From: Erythroxylum novogranatense
Lineage: Eukaryota; Streptophyta; Magnoliopsida; Malpighiales; Erythroxylaceae
Direction of reading: 5' to 3'
DNA: 64,000 nt
Assembly (NCBI GenBank): GCA_029891385.1
Contig: JAIWQS010000076.1
Location: 1-64,000, forward strand
Below, in pieces: positions 11,961 to 21,638 of this stretch (its first letter is position 1; the number at the start of each line of letters is the position of its first letter). Under the pieces are notes generated by a model. That model saw nothing but the letters and a program-made list of their open reading frames with translations, ran no database searches and was not told the DNA's origin. Both the position numbers and the translations under genes were made by a program.

Positions 11961-12187
11961 CATCATTAACCAATCTTACTCAAAATCTAGAATCCATAGC
12001 GCAAACACAAGAAATAATAGAATGAAAATTGAAGCTATTATACAAACCCAAATAGAAATAGTATCATTGATACAACAAATACAAACTAAAAATTCAAGAG
12101 ACAAATGACCAAATAATCGTAAAAGATCCGCCCCCGAAAATGGTATCAGAGCTAGTAATTACAAAAATACCCAGAGAAAGAGGATAA
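11957..12187 (+). pseudogene. Viral frame F with primer-binding site, copy 2 (one frameshift)
   Basis: Counterpart of 19956-20186. At about 12023 the text ATAGAATGAAAATT is one base off copy 3, putting the coiled coil out of frame. It ends TAA directly before the capsid ATG. Confidence 0.6.
12141..12153 (+). promoter_or_regulatory. tRNA-Met primer-binding site, copy 2
   Basis: TGGTATCAGAGCT is complementary to the 3' end of plant initiator tRNA-Met, the standard minus-strand primer of Caulimoviridae. It lies inside the end of frame F, not in the leader next to the promoter. Confidence 0.85.
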
Positions 12188-13628
12188 ATGCAAGAGCAAT
12201 CTATAGAACAAGTTGAAAAGAATATTCAATTACAATTACATGAAGTAACTGATCTCATACAAAAATTACATCTTACCCCTCTCGAAAAAGAAGAATATAT
12301 TGGTCCCGTCTTTTCAAATGAACATAAGGATGAAATAATCTTGGGTTATGAATCTGATCAAGATCAAGAACTTTTTATGGATAATGATGAAAAACCTGAA
12401 AGTAGTAATACTCAAGAATTAAAATTAAAAGAAAAATTAGGAGATAAACGAAAAACCACATTTCAACCTTCAAGCTATACTTGGAAAAATGATAAAGATG
12501 ATTTTTACATCAACAAGGATATTATTATAAAGGCACAAAATACGAAAATATCCAGATGAATATAAACCAAAATTTCAAAATTAACAACCGACAATATATT
12601 AAATCTAGATCACAACAAATGTCAAGAAATCTTTCAAGAATGGTTTTCCAAAATATTATTATTATTACAAGTGGAAAACCTTTTGGCAATAAATCTGCAA
12701 CTAAAGATTCTCTATTATTTTGTCATATATAAAACTTGAGAATAGTACAAGAATTTTTAAGAGATAATGCACAAACTTTACAAAATACACCTCATTATCT
12801 TAGTCAAAATATGAGATGAAGATAAATTTGAAATTATTGAGAAGAAATATATAAAGAATTTTTGGAAAAGATATTATATTTCATCAAGCATATATACTCA
12901 AAGAAAAACGATTAAAAGCATTAAGACACTTAAACAATTTAATGATATGCGATATTAATTACTTAGAAGCTTTTATTTGTGAATTTAAAAAACATTATTA
13001 TAAATTACCTAGAGTTGAACAAGAAATGTATATTAACATTTTTATTCAAAAATTACCATATCCTTTTAATCTTAAAGTCCAACAACAATTCTATGAACGA
13101 ATAGAAAATCATACCATCGCTCATAATTTAGGAGGAGCAATATTAGTAGCCCGAGACTTATTAGTTGATTATTGTATAGAAGCCCAGTTAAAAAGAACTT
13201 TAAAACATAAGAATTTAAAAATGTGTTGCGATCAAAATGCTGACGTACCTCAGCAATATGGATGTAATAAAACTTACTCAAATTATAAAAAGAAAAAGAA
13301 AATATTTAATCCTAGATATAAGAAACAATATTCACGAAAGTTTCGATGGAAAAAATATAAACCACAACGCTATCAACCTAAAACTTATCCAAAATATTTT
13401 CGTAGATATAAATTTAATCCCAAATATAAAAACAGAAAACAATTTTGTCCTACAAAGAAAAAGATTGTAAATGTTGGATCTCAGAAGAAGAAGGTCATTA
13501 TGCAAATGAATGTCCTAAAAGAAAGAAAAATCATATAATAATAAAGTACAAATATTACATTCACCTTAGAACATCAATTAGAACCAATTGAATCGATTAT
13601 AATACGTGATACATCTCTACATTTATGA
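12188..13628 (+). pseudogene. Viral capsid protein gene, copy 2 (broken)
   Basis: The first 110 or so codons are open and acidic. A T5/T6 homopolymer difference from copy 3 at about 12503 shifts the frame. The middle and C-terminal part (12942-13538) is open and contains the strongly basic Lys/Arg/Tyr stretch. The first Cys pair of the CCHC knuckle is disrupted by a change at about 13477 relative to copy 3. The end overlaps the polymerase as ATGA. Confidence 0.75.
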
Positions 13629-15571
13629 ATCTTTATCTAATGAATCAGATAACCAAAACTCTGAATCAAACTCCGAATTCCAATTCAACATTTATTCAAG
13701 TACTAGTTCAGAAAACGAATACTAAAGTACATGCATATATAGATACTGGAGCAACTATCTGTATAGCATCAAAACAATTAGAATTAAAATGGAAGAAATT
13801 ACACAAACCATTACAAGTAAAAATCGCCGATGGAAGTTTTAATTCCATCTGGTATGTTAGTTATTATGACACTATTATTATAGAAAACTACACTTTTATC
13901 ATACCATCAATCTATCAAAAAGAATCAGGATTACCTTTAATACTTGGAAATAATTTTCTTAAATTATATAACCCTTTTTGTCAATATTTACATTACATTA
14001 CCTTGAGAACCCCTTATATTAAGAAAATAAATCAAAAATCTATTATTTTACTTAATTCCTATTTACCATACGCCTTATTATCAACAATTAAAAGCATCAA
14101 TGAGAAACTTACTATCTTACATTTTATCTATTGAATAATACAACCATACAAATCAAGTCGATAATTTATTAGATCAAGTATGTAGTGAAAATCCATTAGA
14201 TCCTACAAAAATCATAATATAGAAATTATTGAAATAAAATTAAAAGATCCTCTTCAGGAAGTCAATATTAAGAATAATATACCATATACTCCCTTAGATG
14301 TAAAAGAATTTACACAAGAATGTAAAGAATTACTTGAAAAAGGATTAATTACACCCAAAGACTAGTAAACATTCGCTTTTGACTTTTTATGTCAATAATT
14401 CAGCTGAAAAGAAACGAGGAAAAAGAAGAATGGTTATCAATTATCGAAAACTCAATGAAGCAACTATAGGAGATGCTTATAAATTACCACGAAAAGATTA
14501 TATTATTAATAAACTAAAAGGTCATATTTGGTTCACAACATTAGATGCAAAATCAGGATATTGGCAATTAAGATTACATGATAATACAAAAGCATTAACA
14601 GCATTTACTTGTCCACCTCAAAAACATTATCAATGGAATGTCTTACCCTTTGGATTAAAACAAGCACCAAGTATTTATCAACGATTTATGGATAATAATC
14701 TTATCGGTTTAGAAGAATATACTTTTGTGTATATAGATGATATTATTATTTATTCAAATCAGGATAAATTAGATCATTTGAAAAAAGTTAAAATTGTCTT
14801 ACAAAGATGTAAAGACAAAGGATTAATCTTAAGCAAACGAAAAGCAAAAATAGCACAACAAACAATTGAATATTTAGGTATTCAATTTAATCATCATGGT
14901 TATTTACAATTACAACCTAATATTTTGCAAAATTACAAGAATTTCTGATCAACTCACAAATAGAAAACATGTTCAACAATTCTTAGGTTTATTAAACTAT
15001 ATATCAGATCAAGGATTTCTAAAAGAATTAGCTAAAGAACGAACACTTTTACAGAAAAAATGTAGCAGCAATCTACAATGGCAATGGACTACTCCAGATA
15101 CTGCAGTCGTACAAAGATTAAAACTTCTTTGTAAAAATCTTCCCAAACTTTATAATTATCAACAAAATGATGAACTATTAGTTCAATTAGATGCAAGCAA
15201 TGATATATGGGCAAGTTGTCTTTTGGCAAAACCCCCTAATCATAAAAAATACCAGCTTTGCAAATACATAAATGGAACATTTAATTCTGCGGAATTAAAT
15301 TATCCTATTCATGAAAAAGAAGCATTAGCCTGTCTCAAAACTTTGAGAAAATGGCGAATAGATCTATTACCAGTAAAATTCACAATTCATACAGATTCTC
15401 AATACTTATGTGGATTTACAAGATATCGACTTTCAAAGCAAGTACCAATTATAATCAAGGACGACTGATCCGATGGCAATTAGAATTAGGTCAGTATCAA
15501 TTTATTATCATTATATTAAATCTGCTAACAATTTTCTTGCAGATATATTAACAAGAGAATGGAAGCATTAA
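13625..15571 (+). pseudogene. Viral polymerase gene (protease-RT-RNase H), copy 2
   Basis: Best copy of the polymerase (about 650 codons). A retropepsin-type aspartic protease comes first: the active site DTG is at 13742-13750, and a later LILGN matches the second conserved element. RT follows at 14379-14948, with LDAKSGYWQLRL, LPFGLKQAPS and the catalytic YIDD at 14730-14741. RNase H (about 15170-15571) shows QLDASND, HEKEALA and HTDSQYL. Frame breaks lie near 14360 (in-frame stops in all three copies), 14935 and 15465. The stop overlaps the TAV start by 13 bp. In life such a protein would process the polyprotein and copy pregenomic RNA into DNA. Confidence 0.85.
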
Positions 15572-17048
15572 TCGTTCAGCTCGAAAGTACAATTGAATTA
15601 AAGGAAGCAGAACTAACCGAACTACATCTTCAAAGTATCAACATTCAGGTAAAGCAAGAACAAATTACTAGTGAACTTGAACAGTTAAAGCAGACACTCC
15701 TGGTTTTAAAACCAAAGGAGCAACAAAGTACTAAAGCATCAACATCAGCATCCAGGATCAATCCTGTTGCTTCTATAACTACTCAAATTCCAACTTCTAC
15801 CAAAGCATCAGTTCAGGTAATACAAGAAGCTATTCAGGTTGTACCTTCCAAGGTCCCTGAAATACAAGTATCTAAAGCACCAGTTTCACTTCCTGTGAAA
15901 CCATATATTACTTCCTCATCAGCAATAACTTCCTCATCAGTACCTCAAAAAGTGGCTGATAATCAAGAATCAAAGCACTATGTGATATATAATGGTCCTT
16001 TTGCTGGTCTTTATGATCAGTGGCATAAGGCAGCTATCCATATTACAGGCAAAAGCAGTGTTATTCATAAAAGTTTTTCTACTAAAGCAGAAGCTGAAAA
16101 GTCTTTCCAAGAATTTCAGCATCCAACACTTCGACCACAATACAAGACAAGATTACAAACACAAAGACCACCATCGTCCAAATTAACCACATTGGGAAAA
16201 GCAATTGACATGGAACGAATTCATGCCGTTCCTGCTAAAGCACTACATGAAGAATCAAAAGTTCTCACTTCTGACAGGTTTATGGATTGTTTCCAAGCAC
16301 TCAATCATTGGACTGAAGAAATGAAGCAATTTCAATACTACCCTCAGAATTGTGGCAAGTATGGTCCCAAAGCAGTAATCTTCCCTGGAGCAGAACCATT
16401 AACAACTTATTTATTATTTCAGAGTGGATTAGCTGACACAATTTATCTACAAGATATGAAGCTATTAGCTGACTTTCCATCAGGGTTAGTCCATGCTATT
16501 AAGCAATTCAAGGATCGCTTTGCCAGAGAAAGAGAAATATATATTAAAGTCTACAAGACTATCCAATTTTGAAGCATCGAAGAAGAAATGTACCAATGAG
16601 CAAAGAATCATTACTTCAAGAATTGCCTTTCTTCAAATTGGCATAAGTAATATGCAGTATCCTCCCATAGACGAACACCTCATTACCGAATTCAATTGGG
16701 ATTTGGTAAACAAATTCAATTTGAATTGTTTTGAAGGAATTTATACTCAATGCCTCAAGATTCAAGCAGACTCAACAATCAAGATCAACTATCGTGGCCA
16801 TAATGTCTTATTAACTTCAATTTGGAAGCATCCCATCCTAGCACATGAATTACCGGTCTTCTTACGTTTTCAAGCACCGCTCAATGACTTATCGAATGTT
16901 TTCACACTCTAAGCTTTCTTGGCGTGAAGCACTTTGCAAGCAGTTACAAGAATATCCCACTCACAGATGTAAACACTGTCCATCCTCTCAAGCACAAGGA
17001 GAAGTTACAAGCAATCCTGACGATGAACTTATTATCATTGAAGAATAA
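15559..17048 (+). pseudogene. Viral TAV/inclusion-body protein gene, copy 2
   Basis: Translational transactivator and viroplasm matrix protein of caulimovirids with polycistronic RNA. The first 337 codons are open. An N-terminal coiled coil (residues about 1-50) is followed by a Ser/Pro/Thr-rich linker (about 55-135) and then an RNase H1 N-terminal-like module starting YVIYNGPFAGLYDQW (141-155), as in known TAV proteins. The TAV core includes AVIFPGAEPLTTYLLFQSGL. A frameshift at about 16553 separates the last 150 or so codons. Their end, with HRCKHCPS and DDELIIIEE, is open at 16845-17048. Start choice: the first ATG, inside the end of the polymerase. Confidence 0.85.
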
Positions 17049-17265
17049 AACATCAGATCAAGTACGAAGCACTACTATCGCAATAATGTAGTCTTTTTAC
17101 TTTCGGCAGTCCTTTGACTGTCCACCTGTATATCTTTTTCTTTATCTTTTCTTTATGTCGTGTAAGATGTCCCTTTAGCATCTTACTTTTTCTTTAAGTC
17201 TTTTCTTCTTTTAGTCTTTTTCTTTATGTTAAGTCTGTCTGTACCATGTTATTCCTTTTTGCGAT

Positions 17266-17273
17266 TATAAATA
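17266..17273 (+). promoter_or_regulatory. TATA box of the viral pregenomic promoter, copy 3
   Basis: TATAAATA, followed about 20-40 bp downstream by the conserved start-site region. A TGACG motif (as-1-like, a common plant viral activator site) lies at about 17360 in the leader. Function is inferred from position only. Confidence 0.65.
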
Positions 17274-17600
17274 GACGCCTTGGGTATCCATAATGGATAC
17301 AACAAGCTTTCCATACATTACTCTCTCTTTCTTCTCTCTTCAAGCTAAGTCCAAAGCAGTGACGTTCAAGCGAGTCAGGAAGAACAGGTTAGAGTGATTA
17401 TGGTTAACTTATTGTCACAATAAGTAATTCAAGCATACAAGTCATGCATATATTTTATCAAATCATACTTCTTATTATTTTATTTATTATAGCTATCATT
17501 CATGCAATCATCATTATACACTTATTAGTATCTTAAAACTTATTCAAGTTATTATCTTTCTCTTTAAAATCTTTTCACGACTTACCGATTTTGATTTCGA

Positions 17601-17904
17601 ATGACTTATTTTCACATCAAACGATGTTGAAGCAACGAATCAAAGCATTAGATAATCAACAAGCGAATCGAAGAACTTAAAATCAAAACAATTGCAAGAA
17701 ACAAGAAAGCAAATGATATTTACATCGATCCCGTTTAAGAATTCTCCCAATCATCCTCTTTACAATGAAGAACAAGAAATTCTTTCATCTAAAGCAAATG
17801 ATTGAAGAATCGGTGACTTAATTCGCTTTTAGATTATTGTATTTTAGATTGTATTACAAAGACGCAAATATTATGTATCAAAATTATCTCTTCTTATTAT
17901 TTAA
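17601..17904 (+). pseudogene. Viral frame A, copy 3 (broken)
   Basis: Starts MTYFHIKR. Indels relative to copy 2 lie at about 17625, 17665, 17733 and 17812. Ends TAA TAA, then the ATG of frame B. Unknown function. Confidence 0.5.
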
Positions 17905-17907
17905 TAA

Positions 17908-18146
17908 ATGGCTTATTTCGATCTTGACGATCTCTTAAGCAAAGAATTCGTTTTATCAAGAAATTGAAAAGAACAACAAAAGTTTATCGAATTATATCAC
18001 GAACATATAAGAATGGCAAAAGAACATCAAAGTTTTCAACTTTTGATCAATTCAAGGATTTTATTAGATCAAACTTTATATATATATAATTACGTTAAAA
18101 CGATCGTTATGAACTTGAACAACAAATGGATTTACTCATTGATTAA
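17908..18146 (+). pseudogene. Viral frame B, copy 3 (broken)
   Basis: The start MAYFDLDDLLSKEF is open here, unlike in copy 2. Shortened homopolymers at about 17953 and 17968 shift the frame. Ends MDLLID. About 80 residues, helical and charged. No family recognised. Confidence 0.55.
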
Positions 18147-18154
18147 TCATCATC

Positions 18155-18717
18155 ATGACATTTCATTCATTTTATTTTATGAATTATTGTTTACCTGTCA
18201 TTATTAATCAATTACATGTTTATGCTTTTACATTATTTCAAGCACAGCCTTTATTTTTCTTTATAATTGCAAGTAGATTATTTATTCCTCATGAAATACT
18301 TTGTCATTATTTTGAAATTAGTTGTCAACATATAGATATTACTCTTAATTATTTATATAGAACTATATTAGGACTCAATACTCGTGTCGGTTATCTTATA
18401 CGACTCGATGATAGAGATATAATTTTTGATTTCTCACCTCCTTCCGAGGAAGAATCAGAAACATTTGAATTATTAGAAGATGAAGATGAAATAGAAAGAC
18501 TAACACAAATACAACAAGATATTTTCTTAGAACAACTTTCAAGAAATTTAGATACTGAATTACAACAACAGTTATATTGTTCAGAATCAATATCACAATT
18601 ATTTCCTTGGATATGTGAAGATATAGAAATTACCAGAATGATTATGAAAATATAGATGAAGATATTAATTATGATTTAGATGATTATGACTGTAGTAATT
18701 TCCCTGAAGATTATTAA
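18155..18717 (+). pseudogene. Viral frame C, copy 3 (nearly intact)
   Basis: Open for 166 codons. A single-base shift at about 18633 separates the last 20 or so acidic codons (ending FPEDY). The N-terminal 60 residues are rich in Phe, Leu and Ile and could be membrane-associated. The second half is acidic (EEESETFELLEDEDEIE) with a Gln-rich helix. Its place directly upstream of D and the movement protein suggests an accessory virion or movement role, but I do not recognise the family. Confidence 0.65.
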
Positions 18718-18986
18718 ATGAATTGTCCAATTTGTTTAGATTTACAAGACAGAATTCAATACATACAACAAGCTATAAATTATTATCAAGATCATATACA
18801 ATACAACGAAAATCGTATTAATAATCTTATTTTTCTAGGAATTAATAGTCTAAGCGAGGCGACCTTATATTGAACATTTATCGTAGTACAAAGATTACAT
18901 CAATATTATACGAACAATTAACACAATTAGAACAAATTCAAACCGATCATCATTGTTATCATCCATATCATCCCAATACATTATGA
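18718..18986 (+). pseudogene. Viral frame D, copy 3: small Cys/His protein (frameshifted)
   Basis: About 88 residues. It begins MNCPICLDLQD, continues as a Gln/Tyr/Asn-rich helical stretch, and ends with a His/Cys cluster (HHCYHPYH). The CPIC start plus the terminal cluster could bind zinc, but no complete RING or knuckle spacing is visible. Small frameshifts lie near 18855 and 18910. The stop overlaps the movement-protein ATG as ATGA. Confidence 0.6.
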
Positions 18987-19959
18987 CCTCTCAATCTTCT
19001 ACAATCCTCGATGTAGATAATTTAGAATTAACTGAATCATTAGGAACTTTTCAAGTTTCTACTTTAATAACTCAAGATAGAAGAATCAAATTGCAAAAGC
19101 TCGTTAGATTTAAAGAAAGGTCAAGACATTCACAAATCAACGATAAAACAAATCTTTAATAGACAAAATCTTATTTATTATGGAAAAATTATTCAAGAAC
19201 AACCTATTAGAATTGATCAATGTCATGAAAATTTAAGAATTAGTTTAATTAATCCGAACAAATTCATAGACAATTACAATTATTACGAATCAAAACGAAA
19301 GAAAATTGGCTATATTCAATTATCCACAATACAAATATTATTAAAATCCACATTTCAAGAAGGAATTGATACTCTATCGAATGGCAATTTTAGATGAAAG
19401 AATGAATAATCGAATGATCAAATTTTAGGAATGATGAATGGAAATTTACAATATGGAAAAATTAAATTCAATACTCGATTAAAATTAGGTATTCCTTAAT
19501 CTCTTCGAATTAGATAAAGCAATTACAATTGCATATAAATTTTATAGAAATAATTTAATGACTCTAGGACAATACCCTTTTCTTTAACTTATCAAATTAG
19601 TTACGCGATTAACCAATTCACATCATAGTATTGATTTCAAAATACGAACAAATTTATCTAGATCAATTATTCCAAGAAGTTGCTAAAGTAGGAATTAAAA
19701 TTCAACCAAAATTACAACCACTTCCAAAGAATACAACAACCATTTGAACCAATTCCATTAATTGAAAGAAGACATTCTTTTCGTAATCGACATCAAATAT
19801 TACTCCTTTCTTTGAGATCTATGTCATTAAGACAACAAAGACCTCTTAATATAGAAGCGACCATTAAGAATAACAGAACCCAATAATCAAACTAGACAGT
19901 TAGATGAAATTCAACAGCAATTATCTACACTATCTACCTATTTAGTACAGAAATTATGA
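18983..19959 (+). pseudogene. Viral movement protein gene, copy 3 (broken)
   Basis: The N-terminus is open here (MTSQSSTILDVDNLELTESL to about codon 58), complementing the open C-terminus of copy 2. Further frameshifts lie around 19255, 19375, 19411, 19495 and 19780, most at sites that read CAG or CTG in copy 2. Length about 325 codons, the usual size of caulimovirid movement proteins. Confidence 0.7.
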
Positions 19960-20186
19960 CATCATTAACCAATCTTACTCAAAATCTAGAATCCATAGCG
20001 CAAACACAAGAAATAATAGAACAGAAAATTGAAGCTATTATACAAACCCAAATAGAAATAGTATCATTGATACAACAAATACAGCTAAAAATTCAAGAGA
20101 CAAATGACCAAATAATCGTAAAAGATCCGCCCCCGAAAATGGTATCAGAGCTAGTAATTACAAAAATACCCAGAGAAAGAGGATAA
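19956..20186 (+). CDS. Viral frame F: coiled-coil protein overlapping the primer-binding site, copy 3
   Basis: Intact 76-codon frame. Residues about 3-55 form a regular coiled coil of Leu/Ile heptads rich in Gln and Glu. The C-terminus is short, with KDPPPKMVSELVITKIPRERG overlapping the primer-binding site DNA. The start overlaps the movement-protein stop (ATGA), and the stop abuts the capsid ATG. A small coiled-coil protein next to the capsid gene recalls virion-associated proteins of other caulimovirids, but the sequence match is not clear enough to name it. The family is therefore inferred only from position and shape. Confidence 0.65.
   Translation: MTSLTNLTQNLESIAQTQEIIEQKIEAIIQTQIEIVSLIQQIQLKIQETNDQIIVKDPPPKMVSELVITKIPRERG
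20140..20152 (+). promoter_or_regulatory. tRNA-Met primer-binding site, copy 3
   Basis: TGGTATCAGAGCT, read in frame F as part of the codons for MVSEL. It is about 2.87 kb downstream of the copy 3 TATA box. Priming function is inferred from the match to the conserved caulimovirid site. Confidence 0.85.
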
Positions 20187-21638
20187 ATGCAAGAGCAATC
20201 TATAGAACAAGTTGAAAAGAATATTCAATTACAATTACATGAAGTAACTGATCTCATACAAAAATTACATCTTACCCCTCTCGAAAAAGAAGAATATATT
20301 GGTCCCGTCTTTTCAAATGAACATAAGGATGAAATAATCTTGGGTTATGAATCTGATCAAGATCAAGAACTTTTTATGGATAATGATGAAAAACCTGAAA
20401 GTAGTAATACTCAAGAATTAAAATTAAAAGAAAAATTAGGAGATAAACGAAAAACCACATTTCAACCTTCAAGCTATACTTGGAAAAATGATAAAGATGA
20501 TTTTTTACATCAACAAGGATATTATTATAAAGGCACAAAAATACGAAAATATCCAGATGAATATAAACCAAAAATTTCAAAATTAACAACTGACAATATA
20601 TTAAATCTAGACTGTACAACAAATGCTGAAGAAATCTTTCAAGAATGGTTTTCCAAAATATTATTATTATTACAAGTGGAAAAACCTTTTGGCAATAAAT
20701 CTGCAACTAAAGATTCTCTCTATTATTTTGTCATATATAAAACTTCAGGAATAGTACAAGAATTTTTAAGAGATAATGCACAAGCTTTACAAAATACACC
20801 TCATTATCTTAGTCAAAATACAGATGAAGATAAATTTGAAATTATTGGAGAAGAAATATATAAAGAATTTTTTGGAAAAGATATTATATTTCATCAAGCA
20901 GATATACTCAAAGAAAAACGATTAAAAGCATTAAGACACTTAAACAATTTAATGATATGCGATATTAATTACTTAGAAGCTTTTATTTGTGAATTTAAAA
21001 ACATTATTATAAATTACCTAGAGTTGAACAAGAAATGTATATTAACATTTTTATTCAAAAATTACCATATCCTTTTAATCTTAAAGTCCAACAACAATTC
21101 TATGAACGAATAGAAAATCATACCATCGCTCATAATTTAGGAGGAGCAATATTAGTAGCCCGAGACTTATTAGTTGATTATTGTATAGAAGCCCGCTTAA
21201 AAGAACTTTAAAACATAAGAATTTAAAAATGTGTTGCGATCAAAATGTCGACGTACCTCAAAGAATATGGATGTAATAAAACTTACTCAAATTATAAAAG
21301 AAAAGAAAATATTTAATCCTAGATATAAGAAACAATATTCACGAAAGTTTCGATGGAAAAAATATAAACCACAACGCTATCAACCTAAAACTTATCCAAA
21401 ATATTTTCGTAGATATAAATTTAATCCCAAATATAAAAACAGAAAACAATTTTGTCCTACAAAGAAAAAAGATTGTAAATGTTGGATCTGTAAAGAAGAA
21501 GGTCATTATGCAAATGAATGTCCTAAAAAGAAAGAAAAATCATATAATAATAAAGTACAAATATTACATTCAGCCTTAGAACATCAATTAGAACCAATTG
21601 AATCAGATTATAATACAGATACATCTCTACATTTATGA
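20187..21638 (+). pseudogene. Viral capsid protein gene, copy 3 (two frameshifts)
   Basis: About 483 codons in all. An acidic N-terminal part (to about residue 100) is followed by the capsid core, a very basic Lys/Arg/Tyr region (about 21295-21475), and an intact CCHC zinc knuckle CWICKEEGHYANEC at 21479-21521. This is the hallmark arrangement of caulimovirid coat proteins. An A5/A6 run at about 21000 shifts the frame, and a second shift lies near 21195. The end overlaps the polymerase ATG. Confidence 0.85.

Larger units (their letters stand above)
9151..17148 (+). mobile_element. Endogenous pararetrovirus, copy 2 (complete unit)
   Basis: The only full-length unit in the window, 7,998 bp from promoter landmark to promoter landmark. 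That fits the 7-9 kb genomes known for Caulimoviridae. It holds frames A-D, movement protein, frame F with the primer-binding site, capsid, polymerase and TAV in one orientation, tightly packed. Copy 3's promoter follows directly, so transcription could in principle run through a terminally redundant unit. A retroviral integrase and LTRs are not seen, which agrees with a pararetrovirus rather than a retrotransposon. Several frames are interrupted. Confidence 0.92.
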
